Position numbers and translations under genes: made by a program. Below the pieces are notes generated by a model that worked only from the letters and a program-made list of their open reading frames with translations, had not been told where the DNA came from and did not search any database. From Episyrphus balteatus (taxonomy: Eukaryota; Arthropoda; Insecta; Diptera; Syrphidae), in NCBI RefSeq assembly GCF_945859705.1, contig NC_079136.1, positions 57,798,094-57,862,093 on the forward strand: a stretch of 64,000 nucleotides of DNA, read 5' to 3'. Every line of letters begins with the position of its first letter. The stretch's first letter is position 1. This document shows positions 44,932 through 57,200 of the stretch, piece by piece.

Positions 44932-45989
44932 CACTGAACCAAATCCTTACGTAAATACAACGAAAAAATTCGTTGAGCCAACGAAAATTTAATTAATTTT
45001 CAGCCGATGCAAAATTTAATTGGCTCAACGAAATGGCTTTCATACGTTAATGAAGAACTTCATCAATCAACGAAAACTGTAGTATTTTAATGAAATTTTT
45101 CATAAAAATTTTTGATCGAGAGTTAATGAATTTTTACATCACTTTACGAAATTTTTCATCGATTAACGTAAAATTTAATTAACCACGGTGATTCATTTAT
45201 GAAAGAACTTTCGTTAGCTAACGAATTTTTTCGTAAATTTAATGAACATTTTAATTAAATTACGAAAAAATATTTGTTAACTAACGAAACTTTTCGTTGT
45301 ATTAATTGTATTTTTTTATTGGACTTGTTAAATTATTAATTTAATATAGTCCATACCAAAAATTGGCGTTTCGACCCGGTGGAGCTCACTTTAGTCAACT
45401 GATGAGTCCGACTTATCGTGAGACACCTTGTCAATACGCAAATATTTTTTATATTCAGTTCAACTTACATAGATTTTTAAACAAAAACCTAATGTGAACT
45501 ATATAAAGCAAGATTCAATTTTTAATCATTAAAACAGAAATGTACCCAAGTCTACGTTTTTTTTGTAAGGCAACGAATTTTTTCGTTAACTGATGTATTT
45601 TTTCATAAGCCAATGTAATATTTGATTAGTATATGAAGAATTTTCATAAGCTTATGAAGATTTTCGTTAGTTAATGTTGAATTTCATAAGTTAATGAATT
45701 TTTTCGTTACTTAATTAAAACTTTAATAAAGTAAGGAAAAAATTCTTATTTTTATTCTTTAAAATGAGTATGAAATTTTTCGTTAATTGATGAATCTTTT
45801 CATTGAATTGGATTTTTTGGCACTAAAAAGGGAGAAAAAGTGTATGAAACGTTTTCATTAATTGATGAAGGTTTTCATATTACGAAAAATTACATATTTT
45901 CGTTGAGCCAACGAAAGTTTCGTTGGGCCAACGAAAATGTAGTGTATGAAAAGATTTTCGTAATCTTACGAAATTTATTATTTTCAGTG
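44932..45989. mobile_element. TA-flanked element iterating CGTTNNNNAACGAAA motifs
   Basis: Ends CACTGAA and TTCAGTG are bordered by TA (44930-44931 and 45990-45991). Inside, dozens of short phrases such as TTCGTTGAGCCAACGAAA, TTCGTTAGCTAACGAA and TTTTCGTAA recur in both orientations. Many are small palindromes. No coding sequence. Probably a MITE whose interior grew by duplication of short palindromes. A separate insert lies at about 45300-45480. Confidence 0.7.
45300..45480 (-). repeat. Nested fragment, possibly Penelope-like
   Basis: On the minus strand: GAGCTCCACCGGGTCGAAAC then GCCAATTTTTGGTATGGAC, unlike the surrounding motif array. GTCGAAACGCC recalls the ribozyme-bearing ends of Penelope-like elements. 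The plus strand holds ACTGATGAGTCC. Neither strand has a complete hammerhead core. Confidence 0.3.
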
Positions 45990-46439
45990 TAAACTTGCAC
46001 TTAAATTTACTAACTTAGGTACTTAAAATTAAAACTTTTAATTTTGAAATTAAGTGCCAGCCCCGAGCTTTAAATTAAATAAGGTATTGTGGTTATAAAT
46101 AGTACATCTTTCAAAGAGAAAACGATCGTAATGGTTCATCCATTGGCAATTTTTGATAAGCCCCTATGAATTCCTCTGTAATTTTAAATTCTTTTGAACA
46201 CTGTCTTTACCTTCTAATAATGAAACACATCACAAGTTTCCCAAAAGTCTAAAGAATTTTATAAGTAATAAGGGTACAACAATTGTGCAGAGATTTTATT
46301 TTAAGACCAGAGGAAATCGTCCTAAATTATATATCCAATTTTGAAAATGAAAGGAAAATCAAGTTATAAGGTCTTTGAAATTCACCCCTGGTCCATGAAT
46401 AATTCAAAATTACTCTATTAACGTTGAGGTGACCAATTT

Positions 46440-46870
46440 AAGGTTAATATAATATCCAAACCTACCAATAACTATCAATCCGAGTAAGTGGTAAGTGATG
46501 ATGGCTTGTTTCAGTTTTCAGGATGATGCGAGAGGATGTTGCGTTACGCGCATTTTGCTTGCTTCACAAAAATGCTTATTAAATGTTTTTTTGTTGCTAA
46601 TTTTCATGGCCAGAAAGCATTTACCTACCATCATCGCTGCGCTGATGATGGGCATCTTGTTTAGAGTTTATAAGTGGCGTTATTATTATTACCACAAGTA
46701 AATTTGCAATCATGTGTAATCGCTTCCTTGCACCTTGCACCCAATTAAATAATCCAGTAGTGGCGGTTATTGCACCATCATAATAAAATTCATCAATATA
46801 AATGTGAAACATTTTAATAACTTCATTTAGTTTTGCACCCGATAGGATATAGAGTGTAATAATAGCCACT
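46440..46870. promoter_or_regulatory. Candidate conserved noncoding block
   Basis: High-complexity DNA without repeats, with CATCATCGCTGCGCTGATGA (about 46630) and many TTATTAT / ATAATAAAA sites. Overlapping frames on both strands carry no protein signature. Confidence 0.3.
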
Positions 46871-47885
46871 CCTTAATTTTTATATATATTTTTATCAAAA
46901 TTATAATACTGACTAAGATGTGCGTACAAAAATTCGTCCGTAATCATAATAAAAACCCGAAAATGAGACTCATTATGAATTTGACTTTTTCTTGGAAAAC
47001 TTATACAAAAAAATGCATCATCATCTATCTTAACATTGATCAGTAAACCATTTTGTTTTATATCTCATTTCCCCTTCCATTGGATCTTTTTTTTGTTTTT
47101 TTTGTTTTTTGTTAAATAAATTAAAAATGTATATAATTACTAAATTATTGGATAGAAAATGACAAATGGGTTTGGTCATTAGGTCCGACAGGTTTCATTT
47201 ACATAATTCGAATGGAATTGTGGATGGAGCCGACATACAGCCGAATGATGAACAGGTTTTCGGAGGCAACTCAGTACAAAAAAAAAAAAGAAACTATTTT
47301 TTTTTCTTTTGGTAAATCTTAAAGATTGACAGATGAATTTGAGTAATTCTAATTAAACAGAAAATCCTTGGAGTTGAAAATAAAAACAAACAAACTCTTG
47401 TCTATATAGATAGGTACCTATCACAAGTCACAACGAATTCCAAGTAGGTATTCCATTACTACCGACAATGACAATCCCAACCAATGCAACTGTATCTGTC
47501 TATTATTTTCTTGAATTTTTATAAAACTGAAAGTTAAAGTTACCTTCAATACAAATAACAAAGAACTTAGCTACCAGGTAGATATTGAAATACTTATATT
47601 GACCAAAAGGTGATTTAATGTTATGTTATTTGAAACACTTCCTATTTTACTTATAAAATGGCACACTTCAATTTGCATTTGGTATTTTGAAATAGGAAAA
47701 CAATAGAAAAAGGTAGCTGTACCAAATTGTATGTATTAGAACAAAGATGATATCTAATATTATTTTCAATGGAATTTCTATACAAAGCGCTAACATATTA
47801 AAAATCCATCCAGTGAGATTGCCAACAATTGCAGTGGTAGATCAATCCAATAGTTAAATCGAATAGAGTAAGTTGCTACTTTGTA

Positions 47886-48090
47886 CAGAGGCGTACACTG
47901 AACTGTCGGGGCCCCAGGGCAAAACCAAATTTTGAGGTCCCTTTGATATTTGGGGCCTCCTGATGTACCTATCATTTGTTGGTCGCTAAGACAATTCAAG
48001 TAATATTTTTTGGGGTCCCAAGATAATACGTAATTTTTTTTATAAAAAGGCAATCTATTTTTTTGGGACCCCTGAGGCAATATTTTTTTT
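47886..48090 (+). repeat. hAT-like transposon end, second CARRGGCGTA copy
   Basis: CAGAGGCGTACACTG, then GTCGGGGCCCCAGGGC and three further GGGGYCC-type blocks (TTTGGGGCCTCC, TTTTGGGGTCCC, TTTGGGACCCC) at roughly 60-80 base spacing. Subterminal G/C block repeats fit a hAT end. Start similar to 19172. Confidence 0.45.
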
Positions 48091-48378
48091 TTAGATGAAA
48101 CTGTATAGCTGGCCACCAATTCATTATGCATTACACTGAAGAATTAAATTTGTCTCTCTTGTGTCCGAAGTGTTTCATCAGACCGAACCAATTTTTTTTA
48201 GGAATAACAAAACTTTTTTATCAATTATGTAACTGCAGTCGATTCTTAATTCCGCTAAAGCAAATGGTCATTAGAACTGTGTCAGAGCGAAAAACTTTCC
48301 AATATCCTTTTTAAGTATTTTTTAGGAGAGAAATTCATAGTTAAAAGTTTAAAATAGCTCTGCTTACCGTAGAAGAAT

Positions 48379-48427
48379 TTAAGAATGTACCGAATATAAA
48401 ATGGCCAAATATTCGGCGGCATCTCTA
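48379..48427 (+). repeat. Right end of the TAGAGATGCCG hAT family
   Basis: GGCCAAATATTCGGCGGCATCTCTA repeats the end of the hAT at 1946-2659 (TATTCGG motif then GGCATCTCTA). No left end or target duplication was found nearby, so this is a truncated copy. Confidence 0.6.
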
Positions 48428-51400
48428 GTTTTAAATTGTTACAAAGAGTGATAAGTTGTTTGATTTAAATTGCGAGCGTTAGCGAGCAAGAACATTTTTT
48501 TTGAAAAAATAAATTTTAACCATTATTAGGCTTTATACAAAAAATTAGTTCGTACAATTTTAAAGGTATATAAAAACATTGAAAAATGAAATTTTTCTCG
48601 CACTGAAATTTTGTAGCAAAAAATTGATTTATTCTATTAGGTATATCAGTTAAGTTCTAAATTAAATCGGGACTACTTAAAAATAAAAATTTTAAATAAT
48701 CCAAGTTGTTTGGCATGAGCTAAGTACTTCACTTTGAAATTAAACTATTAACTTAAATTGTTTAATTTTCTAATTTGAAACAATTTGATAATAGAAAGGT
48801 AAAAATATAACGAAATATTTTACATAGGTACGGTACTACACTCTCTGAAATAAAAGGATAAGATGTCGGAAAGACTTAAATAGATTTAACGGTAATATTT
48901 CAAAAACGATATTTTTGTCTTCGGATTCGAGTTCAGCAACCCTTTGAAAAAGTATAGTTTAGTCTCGACACCAAAAACCTTGTAGAAATACTTGTGTTAT
49001 CTAAAGGGTTTTTAAGGTGTTTACATAGTGCTTTAGGAAATGATCAAAGGGGTAAAAACTAGTTTTTTGAAAAATCCCTTGCCAAACGTTGTAATGGACC
49101 ACAAAATTGTTGTTTTCCGTTATAAAAACTTCATCGACAGCTTCTTTAACTATACGAAATTGATAGAGACTTTTAGAGAGATTTTTAGATAGGTAATTAA
49201 ATTTCTAAAATACACAAACAAACCATTTAGTACTGCACATATTAGACTTGTATTTGTTTATACTATATCTTTTGATTTTCTGACATACGGCTATGATACC
49301 AATTGAAGATGTGAATCAATGGACCGTACCTACAGAATAAAATGGTTTTTCTAAAAATCTGTTTTCAAATCCCCACTTTTTCTTATACTCAAGCCAGTCT
49401 TCTCCCTTCAAATTTTACAGGCTTTTTTTATGTTTAAAGCTTGAAAAAAAGTCCTAAAGTTTCGCGATCTTTCGGACCATTTAGCAAAGGTCTTTCGATG
49501 CTGCATTAACTAGTAGTTCAATACCTACTGCTCAATGTATGAGTTTTATGCGACCTATAAAGAAAATTTTCATTTAAAGGTTTTAAGTAAAAAAAAATGT
49601 AGGTATAGAAAAAAATATTTATTTTGTTTTAACGGCTCTCAAGATTTTGAACACTTTTTAAAAATGTGCAATGTTTGAAAAAACAGATTGAGATATATTT
49701 TTATTTTACCTATAGTTTGTCATATGTGAGTCTGAAGACTTTATTTTTGAATATTCCATCAAAAGAACTATAATAGGTATATAGGTAAGCTTTTTTAAAC
49801 AACATTTTCGAGTCATTTTTGAAATTATTTTGCAAATAATTCATACTTACAAAAAATTTAACAAAAATGTATTAAAAAAAAACTTGAAATTGTTGGTTTA
49901 AAAAGCTTATATCATGAGTTTTGTTAGTCGGATCTTCTCGACTGAGATCTTCATTAAGGAAAATACTATCATATTTAACACTTCTAATCTACCCGACAGC
50001 CAATGATCCAATGTTGCCATTTAAATTAAGAAATTGTTATGGATTCCATCACCAATTGTAAAAACTAAAACAAGTGTTTTTGAAAATTGAACTTTTTTTA
50101 ATTTCTTCATTCGTTGGAGCGAACTAGTGGATTTTTTAAATTTGTAATTGAAAAAAAAGGTAGTCGCAAAAAAAATAGCAATTACCTACGATTACCTACG
50201 GCTCCCGTGGGTCGTAGAGAGCTATTTTTTTTTTTTTAATTGTAGATAATTTAAAGGAATACAACAGTATTTTATTTTGTTAGCCAATACTTGTACCGTT
50301 TACAAAATAATAAGGCAAGAGTTTGCTAAACAAAAAAACGTCTTTGACTTAATATTACTTATTTTTCATTTGTTTCAACAAAAATAATGTGCACCAAATC
50401 GATAGAAAATGTTGTAACGAACAATCAATAGCTTTATGTTTTGTTGTGGGACACTCTGAAGCCGAGTTATTCCCAAAAAACGATATTTTTGGGTGTTTTC
50501 GCACCGGTTTTGCATGCCTTCGTTTATCAATTGCGCAGCCATCTTTGGTGATAAAGAGCTGATTTTTTCTTTAAAATGCAGGACATAAATAGGGCTACAA
50601 AATAGGTTAAAAAATGTCAATCATTATAAAAGCTTTTTTCGAAATAATGACAAAAATGTGTTAACAACAAGAATTTGACTTTAAATGGCTGCCATTTTGT
50701 ATTTACTCACTCAAATACAATGAAATTACATACAACGATAGAAAATATTATAAGGAAGAGAATGTATGTTTATTTATTGGTCTACGACAATTTGGAGCAA
50801 AGATATTAGCTTTGAAGTAAAATATCCCAAAAAAGGAATTTTTGTGAATAGGTAACTCCGCTAAAAAGAATGATCAGGTGGTGAGAAATTGGATTTAACC
50901 CTTTCAAATATACCCCTATCAACCCATGAAATAAAAACTGGCAGTGCCTCTGTGCGCAAGGTCAAATGACGCTTTGACTGGAGTACGATTTTTGATACAA
51001 AAAAAATATTTATTTCTGTATTTTCGTATTTCAGTTTTTGGGGAAATTTGATTAACAAAAAAAATGTTGTAGGTAGCTGTAAAAACTAAAATTTTGCAGT
51101 TTAAAAGCATTTACTTCACTATCTCACAGTTTCATTTCTGAATAATTTGGAAATGTTGATATATTTGTTTTAAAAAAATTTCAAATTTATTTCATATGAA
51201 AAAAAAAAACTTTCATTCAAAAATCTACCTAGATAATGTAGGTACCTATCTTCACAATTTCCACCTGTTTCGACTTTATATGAAGATACTCACTGGCAAA
51301 GTAAAAATAAAACGCGTTAATCCTTAATGGCTACATCATCTATTTTCCCACACAATGCCACCGAAGTATACTTCTCATATTAATGTCTCAATTTTCAAAA

Positions 51401-51979
51401 AATGTTCCACCAGTCTTCCCGCTCCACCCAGAACCAGTCATCACCAGTGCAAATGGATTGGGGGGCGAGCCCCAACCAAACTATATATGAAAATAAAACC
51501 CAAGGAAGTGACTATAGCTTCAAAAAGAAAAAAAAAAAGTCATTCAAAAGCAGAAAATGTGTCGCACGAGTTTGCTTTTACGTTAAAATAAAAACGAAAT
51601 ATATCTACCTATCTGTATAAAACTTAATACAAAAAAAATATAAAACATATTCTCCCCATTCCATCCTATTTGCCAGAGAAAAGTGAGACTCTGTCTTCAT
51701 CTCCTTGATTTGAGGTCCTTTTTAAGTATTTTGTCGTTTTTTTTTTTTTTTTTTTATTTTTTTTGTTCATTTCAACTTCCTTTCTATTTTTCCTTTGTCA
51801 GATTCTTTTGTTCATGTTCTTTGATATGGAATATAGTGAGCTACTATTCATTCCTTTCTTTTTATTCACTCCGTCTCGTCGCATTTCTTTTCGTCTCTTG
51901 TCTTGGTGCTTGCTGGTGCTCTGTATTGTTTCTTGGTGATTTTCGTTTTTGTGTTATGCTCTGATTTTCTTGATTTCCT
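48428..51979. other. AT-rich noncoding stretch
   Basis: AAAAAGCTTATATCATGAGT (about 49901) is related to the inner arm of the palindrome at 25066. GGCTCCCGTGGGTCGTAG (about 50200) and the part near 51410-51480 are GC-richer islands. The frame at 51683-51964 reads a T-rich run into Phe-rich nonsense. No gene called. Confidence 0.35.
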
Positions 51980-52130
51980 TTTGAGAAACAGAACAAAGAT
52001 AAATTGGTTAATTTCCCCCGCCATTGTTGGGTGCCCATCAATCGATGCCGGGTAATGGACTCAGCTTATTAATTCACTTTCTACCAACCCCCATATAAGC
52101 AACTCAAATAATATCCACCCACTTTCAGGC
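51980..52130. promoter_or_regulatory. Candidate conserved noncoding block
   Basis: GGGTGCCCATCAATCGATGC and CGGGTAATGGACTCAGC lie in an otherwise AT-rich stretch. No repeat or frame. Possibly an enhancer core. Confidence 0.25.
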
Positions 52131-52910
52131 ATAGAGAAAAAGTGACAGGGGTGAATTTATCAAATTTTTAGGCAAATATATGTTACAGAAAGGGCTCTGA
52201 ATAAATTTGAAACTATTGTTCAAACTATGAAAGTCTAGTAGGTAAGGCAAAATAAAGTTTCCAAGCTTTAACTTCTTTCTATGTTACTAACAACTGCCAA
52301 AAGGTAATAAGGTATCGCAGAAAAAGAAGAAGTAGACAAATTTCTCAAGAAATTGTCCTTCATCCAATTATCATCCTGTTTTATTCCCAATGAAGGCTAC
52401 AAATAAAACATTTTTTTGAGAAAAAAATCTGTCAGCTCAAAACTATATAACGGACCTCTAGAAGTGCTCGTAGCTCGAGTAGTTTTACACAACCTAGAAG
52501 CAGAATACCAACCCTAAGACCATCACCAAGTTACAAAAATCAGCCAACCTTAAATCTTGGTCAAGTAATGTTCTTGGCAGGATTTGATAAAACAGGGGCT
52601 TTTTTGTTGTCACTTTAGTTATTATAGTAAGGTCCAAATTAAGTGCTAATAAAGTACCCTTAAAATTAGATTGAGTGATTACACCAATTTTGGAAAAAAT
52701 TAATGTTATTCTAACTTGATTTAAATAAGGCAAAGCAATTTATTAGAAAATGCCTCAAACTGTTTGGTATAGTATTTAGGTTTTTATTAACTGCTCTACG
52801 ATTCCAAAACAAAAAAAATCAAAAAAATATTCTTTTCCAAAAATGATTTTTTTTTTGTTGATTAAAAAAAAATACGTTGTTTAATGAAATTATCTTAAAT
52901 TCTCCAATAT

Positions 52911-53990
52911 TTTCCAATAAAAAAATTATTCTCATTTTGTATACGAATTCATGCTCGGCTATCTTAAAATATTCATTTTTTTTTCAACAAGACTCGGTTT
53001 TTAATCTTTGAACAACAACAACATCTTGAAGGTGCTACCACCAAGTGTTTTATGGCTAGAGTTACAGTACTGTTTCACGGACGGTTTTAATAATTAGGTG
53101 CTCGAATAATTTGAATTAGGTTAAGTGCACTTTATTATTCAACTCAATTTTTGTCAAAAAATTGAATTTTTGAGGAAACTATAGCAAAGTATGGATCTGT
53201 AGGGTAAAAGCGGGTGAGATGGCGCGGCGGGGGAGATGGCGCACTTTAAATATCTTTTACATTTATTGCTCTAAAAATGTGTGAAAAATATTTTTAGCTT
53301 TCTTTAAATATTTTAAATCGAAGTAGACAGTATTCGTTTCATTGTCTTTGATACAAAAAATAAAAAAAATTTCAAATCAAATCATGTGATGATTTTTTTC
53401 GAATTTTTTTTTCGGTGAGATGGCGCAGTTTTTTGCGGGTGAAATGGCGCATTCCGTACAAGAATTTTTCAATTGAGTATAGTGTTAGCATGTGCCATAT
53501 CACCCTCGAAATATTTTTTTAAGTAATTCAGCCAAGCCCAAATTTTATAAAAAAGACGACTAGGTAGTTGCAATCTATTATATGGCATGCATTGGTGCTT
53601 GACTCCTTCACATCGTTCAACCATTTGTGCAATGAATTTGGCAATAGAAACCTAAAACAAACTCATGCGCCATCTCGCCCACCTTATAGGGGGAGATGGT
53701 TTTTTTTTAAACTTTTTTTCTATATTAATTTAAAAATATAAATTTAAAATATAAAATTCTGTAAACCAAATAATACGTTGCATATTGAATATAGAACATT
53801 TTTGCATTGTTAGAAATATAAAATGTGGTTTACTTTGTAAAATATGACAAAAACAAAAAAGGTATGCCATCTCACCCGCTTTTACCCTATAGAAAATGAG
53901 AATATTATTTTTTACCTATTGGAAAATTTCAAAAAATTCCTCAGAAAATGGGCTACTTCACTCAAATTAGTCGAGCACTTAATTATTCAA
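52911..53990. repeat. Outer inverted repeat around a nested MITE
   Basis: TATTTTCCAATAAAAAAATT (about 52910) mirrors AATATTATTTTTTACCTATT (about 53902). TAGGTGCTCGAATAATTTGA (about 53095) mirrors CAAATTAGTCGAGCAC (about 53965). This implies an older, diverged palindromic element into which 53202-53887 inserted. Confidence 0.45.
53202..53887. mobile_element. 686-bp MITE with GGGTAAAAGCGGGTGAGATG ends
   Basis: GGGTAAAAGCGGGTGAGATG at 53202 is mirrored by CATCTCACCCGCTTTTACCC ending at 53887, bordered by TA on both sides (53200-53201, 53888-53889). Internal copies of GGTGARATGGCGCA occur near 53247, 53416 and 53439, and inverted at 53668. No transposase; non-autonomous. Sub-terminal repeats may be transposase-binding sites. 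Confidence 0.85.
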
Positions 53991-54579
53991 GATAACTCGT
54001 AATAAAATATTTTTTTTTTCGAAAATGACAAACAAAATTTTTTTTTATAAGCAAAGTTTTTTTTTTATTCGCACTTTATAAGCACCTTAATATTATATCA
54101 AACAATCGAAAAAGTGGAGAAGATTATCTTCTCCAATTTTATATCAAACAATCTTTAATATTATATCAAACCTGATTTATATAATACCATTACTTAATTA
54201 GCACTAAAAGATGCAATAACAAAACCTATGCTCTACTCACTTTATTCAGCAATCTTGAGGGACATGGTTTTATGACTGGTAGCTATTGCCTATGATATTT
54301 GAATATAAGGGTTATGGGTTACGGTTACCCAAAGGTACTCAAGCTCCTAGAACTTCGCTAAATCTGTGTTACTACCTATACTTAGTACTTTTTTATATAA
54401 AAACCAAATAGGTAATAGGTTTTTCACTTATTGAGCATTAAGCCTATACCTATATTTCATTATTTCAGTTTAGTTTTCGAAATTCGTTCCTGGAATACCA
54501 TCCTTCATTCAGTTCATAACTTCTTTTTCGTGTTGTCTTTGTTTGTATGTTTTTTTTTTAGAAGCTAATTTTTTTATAT

Positions 54580-54740
54580 TGTAAAGCCTCATTGGCAAAT
54601 CTAGAAAAGGACCTTGCGAAGGCAATGTCTTGCCATTAAAGCCGCCTGACGTCAAAATTTATATCAGTATTTCCTTGCGTTGTGGCGATGGATGGTCTTA
54701 ATTCACTGGTCGGCAACGAAAATAGAGCATGAACCAAACC
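54580..54740. promoter_or_regulatory. Candidate conserved noncoding block
   Basis: TCTTGCCATTAAAGCCGCCT and TTGCGTTGTGGCGATGGATG stand out from the AT-rich flanks. No frame or repeat. Possibly an enhancer; not demonstrable here. Confidence 0.25.
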
Positions 54741-55566
54741 CTACTTTTCTAAAGGATTTTTCACTGGCACGTCACATTTTTGAAATATTCGAATATTAAC
54801 AGGTCAAAAACGCTTTTTTTTTTTGGGTACAATTGACGTCGAATTGCATCACCGTTAAGGTATTTTTTTTGCAAAACTATGAAATCTATTTAAGTGTATT
54901 TATTTTTTACAAACATTTTTTTTCTCAAAAATATTGAAAAAAGAAATTTATTAGAAATATCTCTTGTTTTTTCAAAATAATGAATGGTTTTTTGAATACC
55001 AATGCTATTTCTGGTTTGGACTAAAAAAATGCAACATATTACGGAAAAATATATATTTCTTCTGACTGAACACCAATGAAAATGACATAACAAAGTTCTT
55101 TGTCTTGACTTTTTTGTTTTTTTACGACCAGTGTTTTCCGCATTTGTACATTGGCAACGACTGACGACCACGAAACAATGTTCCTTCGCATCTATATTAA
55201 GTTGACCAACACTATTTTTTACTATTGTTGGATAGCAGCAGCTATTATTAGGTATTGATGTTGAATGTCAGTGAAATGTCATTTTTGAATTCAACTTCCA
55301 TTTCACTGCCAAAACATGAAAACAAATAAGCACTCATCGCAACATGCAACTTTTCAATCAAAGTTTTACACTGTTAATGATCAACATGTCTTCATTTAAT
55401 CTACTTTGTTGATCAAGCGCGTTGATAATTTGGAATCAGCTTATAAGCCAGTTCTGTTCAGTCTCGCACGCGAAGTTGATAGAGGTCCATGTTTTGTGAT
55501 GCTGGCAACGTCAGTCTAATATAGTTTCAGTCTCTTCTTAACTTTCACATTAAAACAGTCAATAAA

Positions 55567-55718
55567 TACTCGTCCAATAATAAATGTGTTTTGTTTCATT
55601 TCAACTTGTGTGACCTCACATACGATATTTCATGATCCGGCTCGAAGGACCATGAAATATCGTATGTGAGGTCACACAAGTTGAAATGAAACAAAACACA
55701 TTTATTATTGGACGAGTA
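55567..55718. repeat. Perfect 68-bp hairpin from an LTR end
   Basis: 55567-55634 and 55651-55718 are exact reverse complements (68 bases, no mismatch seen) around the 16-base loop ATCCGGCTCGAAGGAC. On the minus strand the sequence after GATATTTCA reads TGGTCCTTCGAGCCGGAT, resembling the leader that follows the 5' LTR in BEL/Pao elements. This suggests two head-to-head copies of an LTR 3' end sharing one leader. Upstream plus-strand DNA (about 55220-55566) may be the rest of that LTR. No pol sequence is nearby. Confidence 0.75.
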
Positions 55719-56329
55719 GTCCATATGTGAAGTTCCAAAATTTGTTGTCCTTTTTTCTTATACAGAGTTCGTTAGCAAAGTCTAGCATTTTGTACGGTTT
55801 CAAAAACTTTTTATTATTCGATATCTTTCATTTGAGCTTGCTTCTTATTTCTCACAGTGTACAGGAGTTCAAAAAAAAAACCTATTCCGAATGTTTGTTT
55901 TATTATTGCTGCATAACAAATGCGCTCCTGTACTTGAAGGTCTCTTTCAATGATGAAATGTGTCTTCAGTGAGTTTTGTTGCGTATAGTCTTCTAAAAAC
56001 TTAGTAGTTAGATAGTTTTTATACCTATCAGTGAGAACTACCAGAAACCTTTTATAAACAACCGAACTAAAAATAATAATCATCCATAATTGCAAATAAG
56101 TTCAGGTTTAGAATCGATAACAATACCACTTGCAAATGGATAATCAAACTTTGGTTATCTAGTCCTTGAAACAGCGTTGGTCGAAATATCTACCAATTTT
56201 TTTCGGCTGCCCTTCAGATACACATTAGTTTTAAATTTTTTTTTTCTTGTTGTATTATATGGCTAGGTATATTGAGATGAAGGGCGGACTGATGGGTAAG
56301 AGGTTTTATTTTTTTTTCGGTGGTGTAAG

Positions 56330-57200
56330 TGTATACTTTATATCCGTGCATTAATCCGGGTGACATTTTCAGTTTTTCGCTTTCCGTTCTCCCAATCCAT
56401 CAACGTCAGAAGCGTGTTCCATGGATTCTATAGATATATACTTTACTTTGTCAGATAGATATTGCCATGATACAGTCGCTCTAGAGTGCTCGGCCTCCGA
56501 GCCTTCTCCGCCCGCCGCCTGCTTTAAGTTTCCCCCTCCAGCAGGGGTCTGAATTTTTCACTGAGCCACTTGATAAGTGGCAATGGGTGGGTGTGGGTAT
56601 ATATTTTTTTTTTTCCATTTTCACTTCGGAGGGTGGATTGATTTGAGTGACTGAGTTTTTCCTTCCACACTCTTTGAAACTGGAGCTGGGAGTAGATCTA
56701 AAAGGCAAAATGGGGAACGGAGACAAAAAGAGAGTATAAAATGGATTTTCTCTGACAAAAAATATTGGTGATGTTGCTGTGCAAATGTATGTTGGCAGTT
56801 CATTCCCGCCGAAAAAGGAATCAAAGTCTGATTTCCGGTAAACGGGAAACCATGCATCCTTTTTTAGCTCAGCAATCAATATGTGCAAAATATTCCCATG
56901 TCCCCATGCAACAGCAAAATAGGTATACTTTCAATTCAATGCAAAAAATATATAAATTCGCAAAAAAAAAAACAGAGGAATATCAAAAATAACTTGAAAT
57001 AAGGACAACAAAAATCCATACTTCTTGACTATCATCGCATATGAACGCAACCATGATTTATTACTTTTAATTTCCTGCTCTACCGCTGAGTGCCTTTGGT
57101 GCGCTGCTGTGTTGTCCTGTTTGGTATATTATAGAGAGAATATGTTGTTGTTTTCCAGGACATTCAGAGTTGTTATTGTTTTTTGTTGAGAAGATAGCTG
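56330..57200. other. GC-richer single-copy block
   Basis: Contains GCTCGGCCTCCGAGCCTTCT (about 56488), CGCCCGCCGCC (about 56509) and TGAGTGCCTTTGGTGCGCTG (about 57088). A 135-codon minus-strand frame (56481-56888) has a Pro/Ser-rich middle but no recognisable domain, and plus-strand frames overlap it. An untranslated exon or regulatory DNA is possible; not called as coding. Confidence 0.3.

Noticed and set aside
45395..45425. Hammerhead ribozyme on the plus strand (ACTGATGAGTCC)
   Set aside because: CTGATGA is present, but the required GAAA after stem II is absent and stem II does not close convincingly.
56481..56888. 135-codon minus-strand frame
   Set aside because: Pro/Ser- and Gly/Arg-rich with no domain, and overlapping frames of similar length on both strands.
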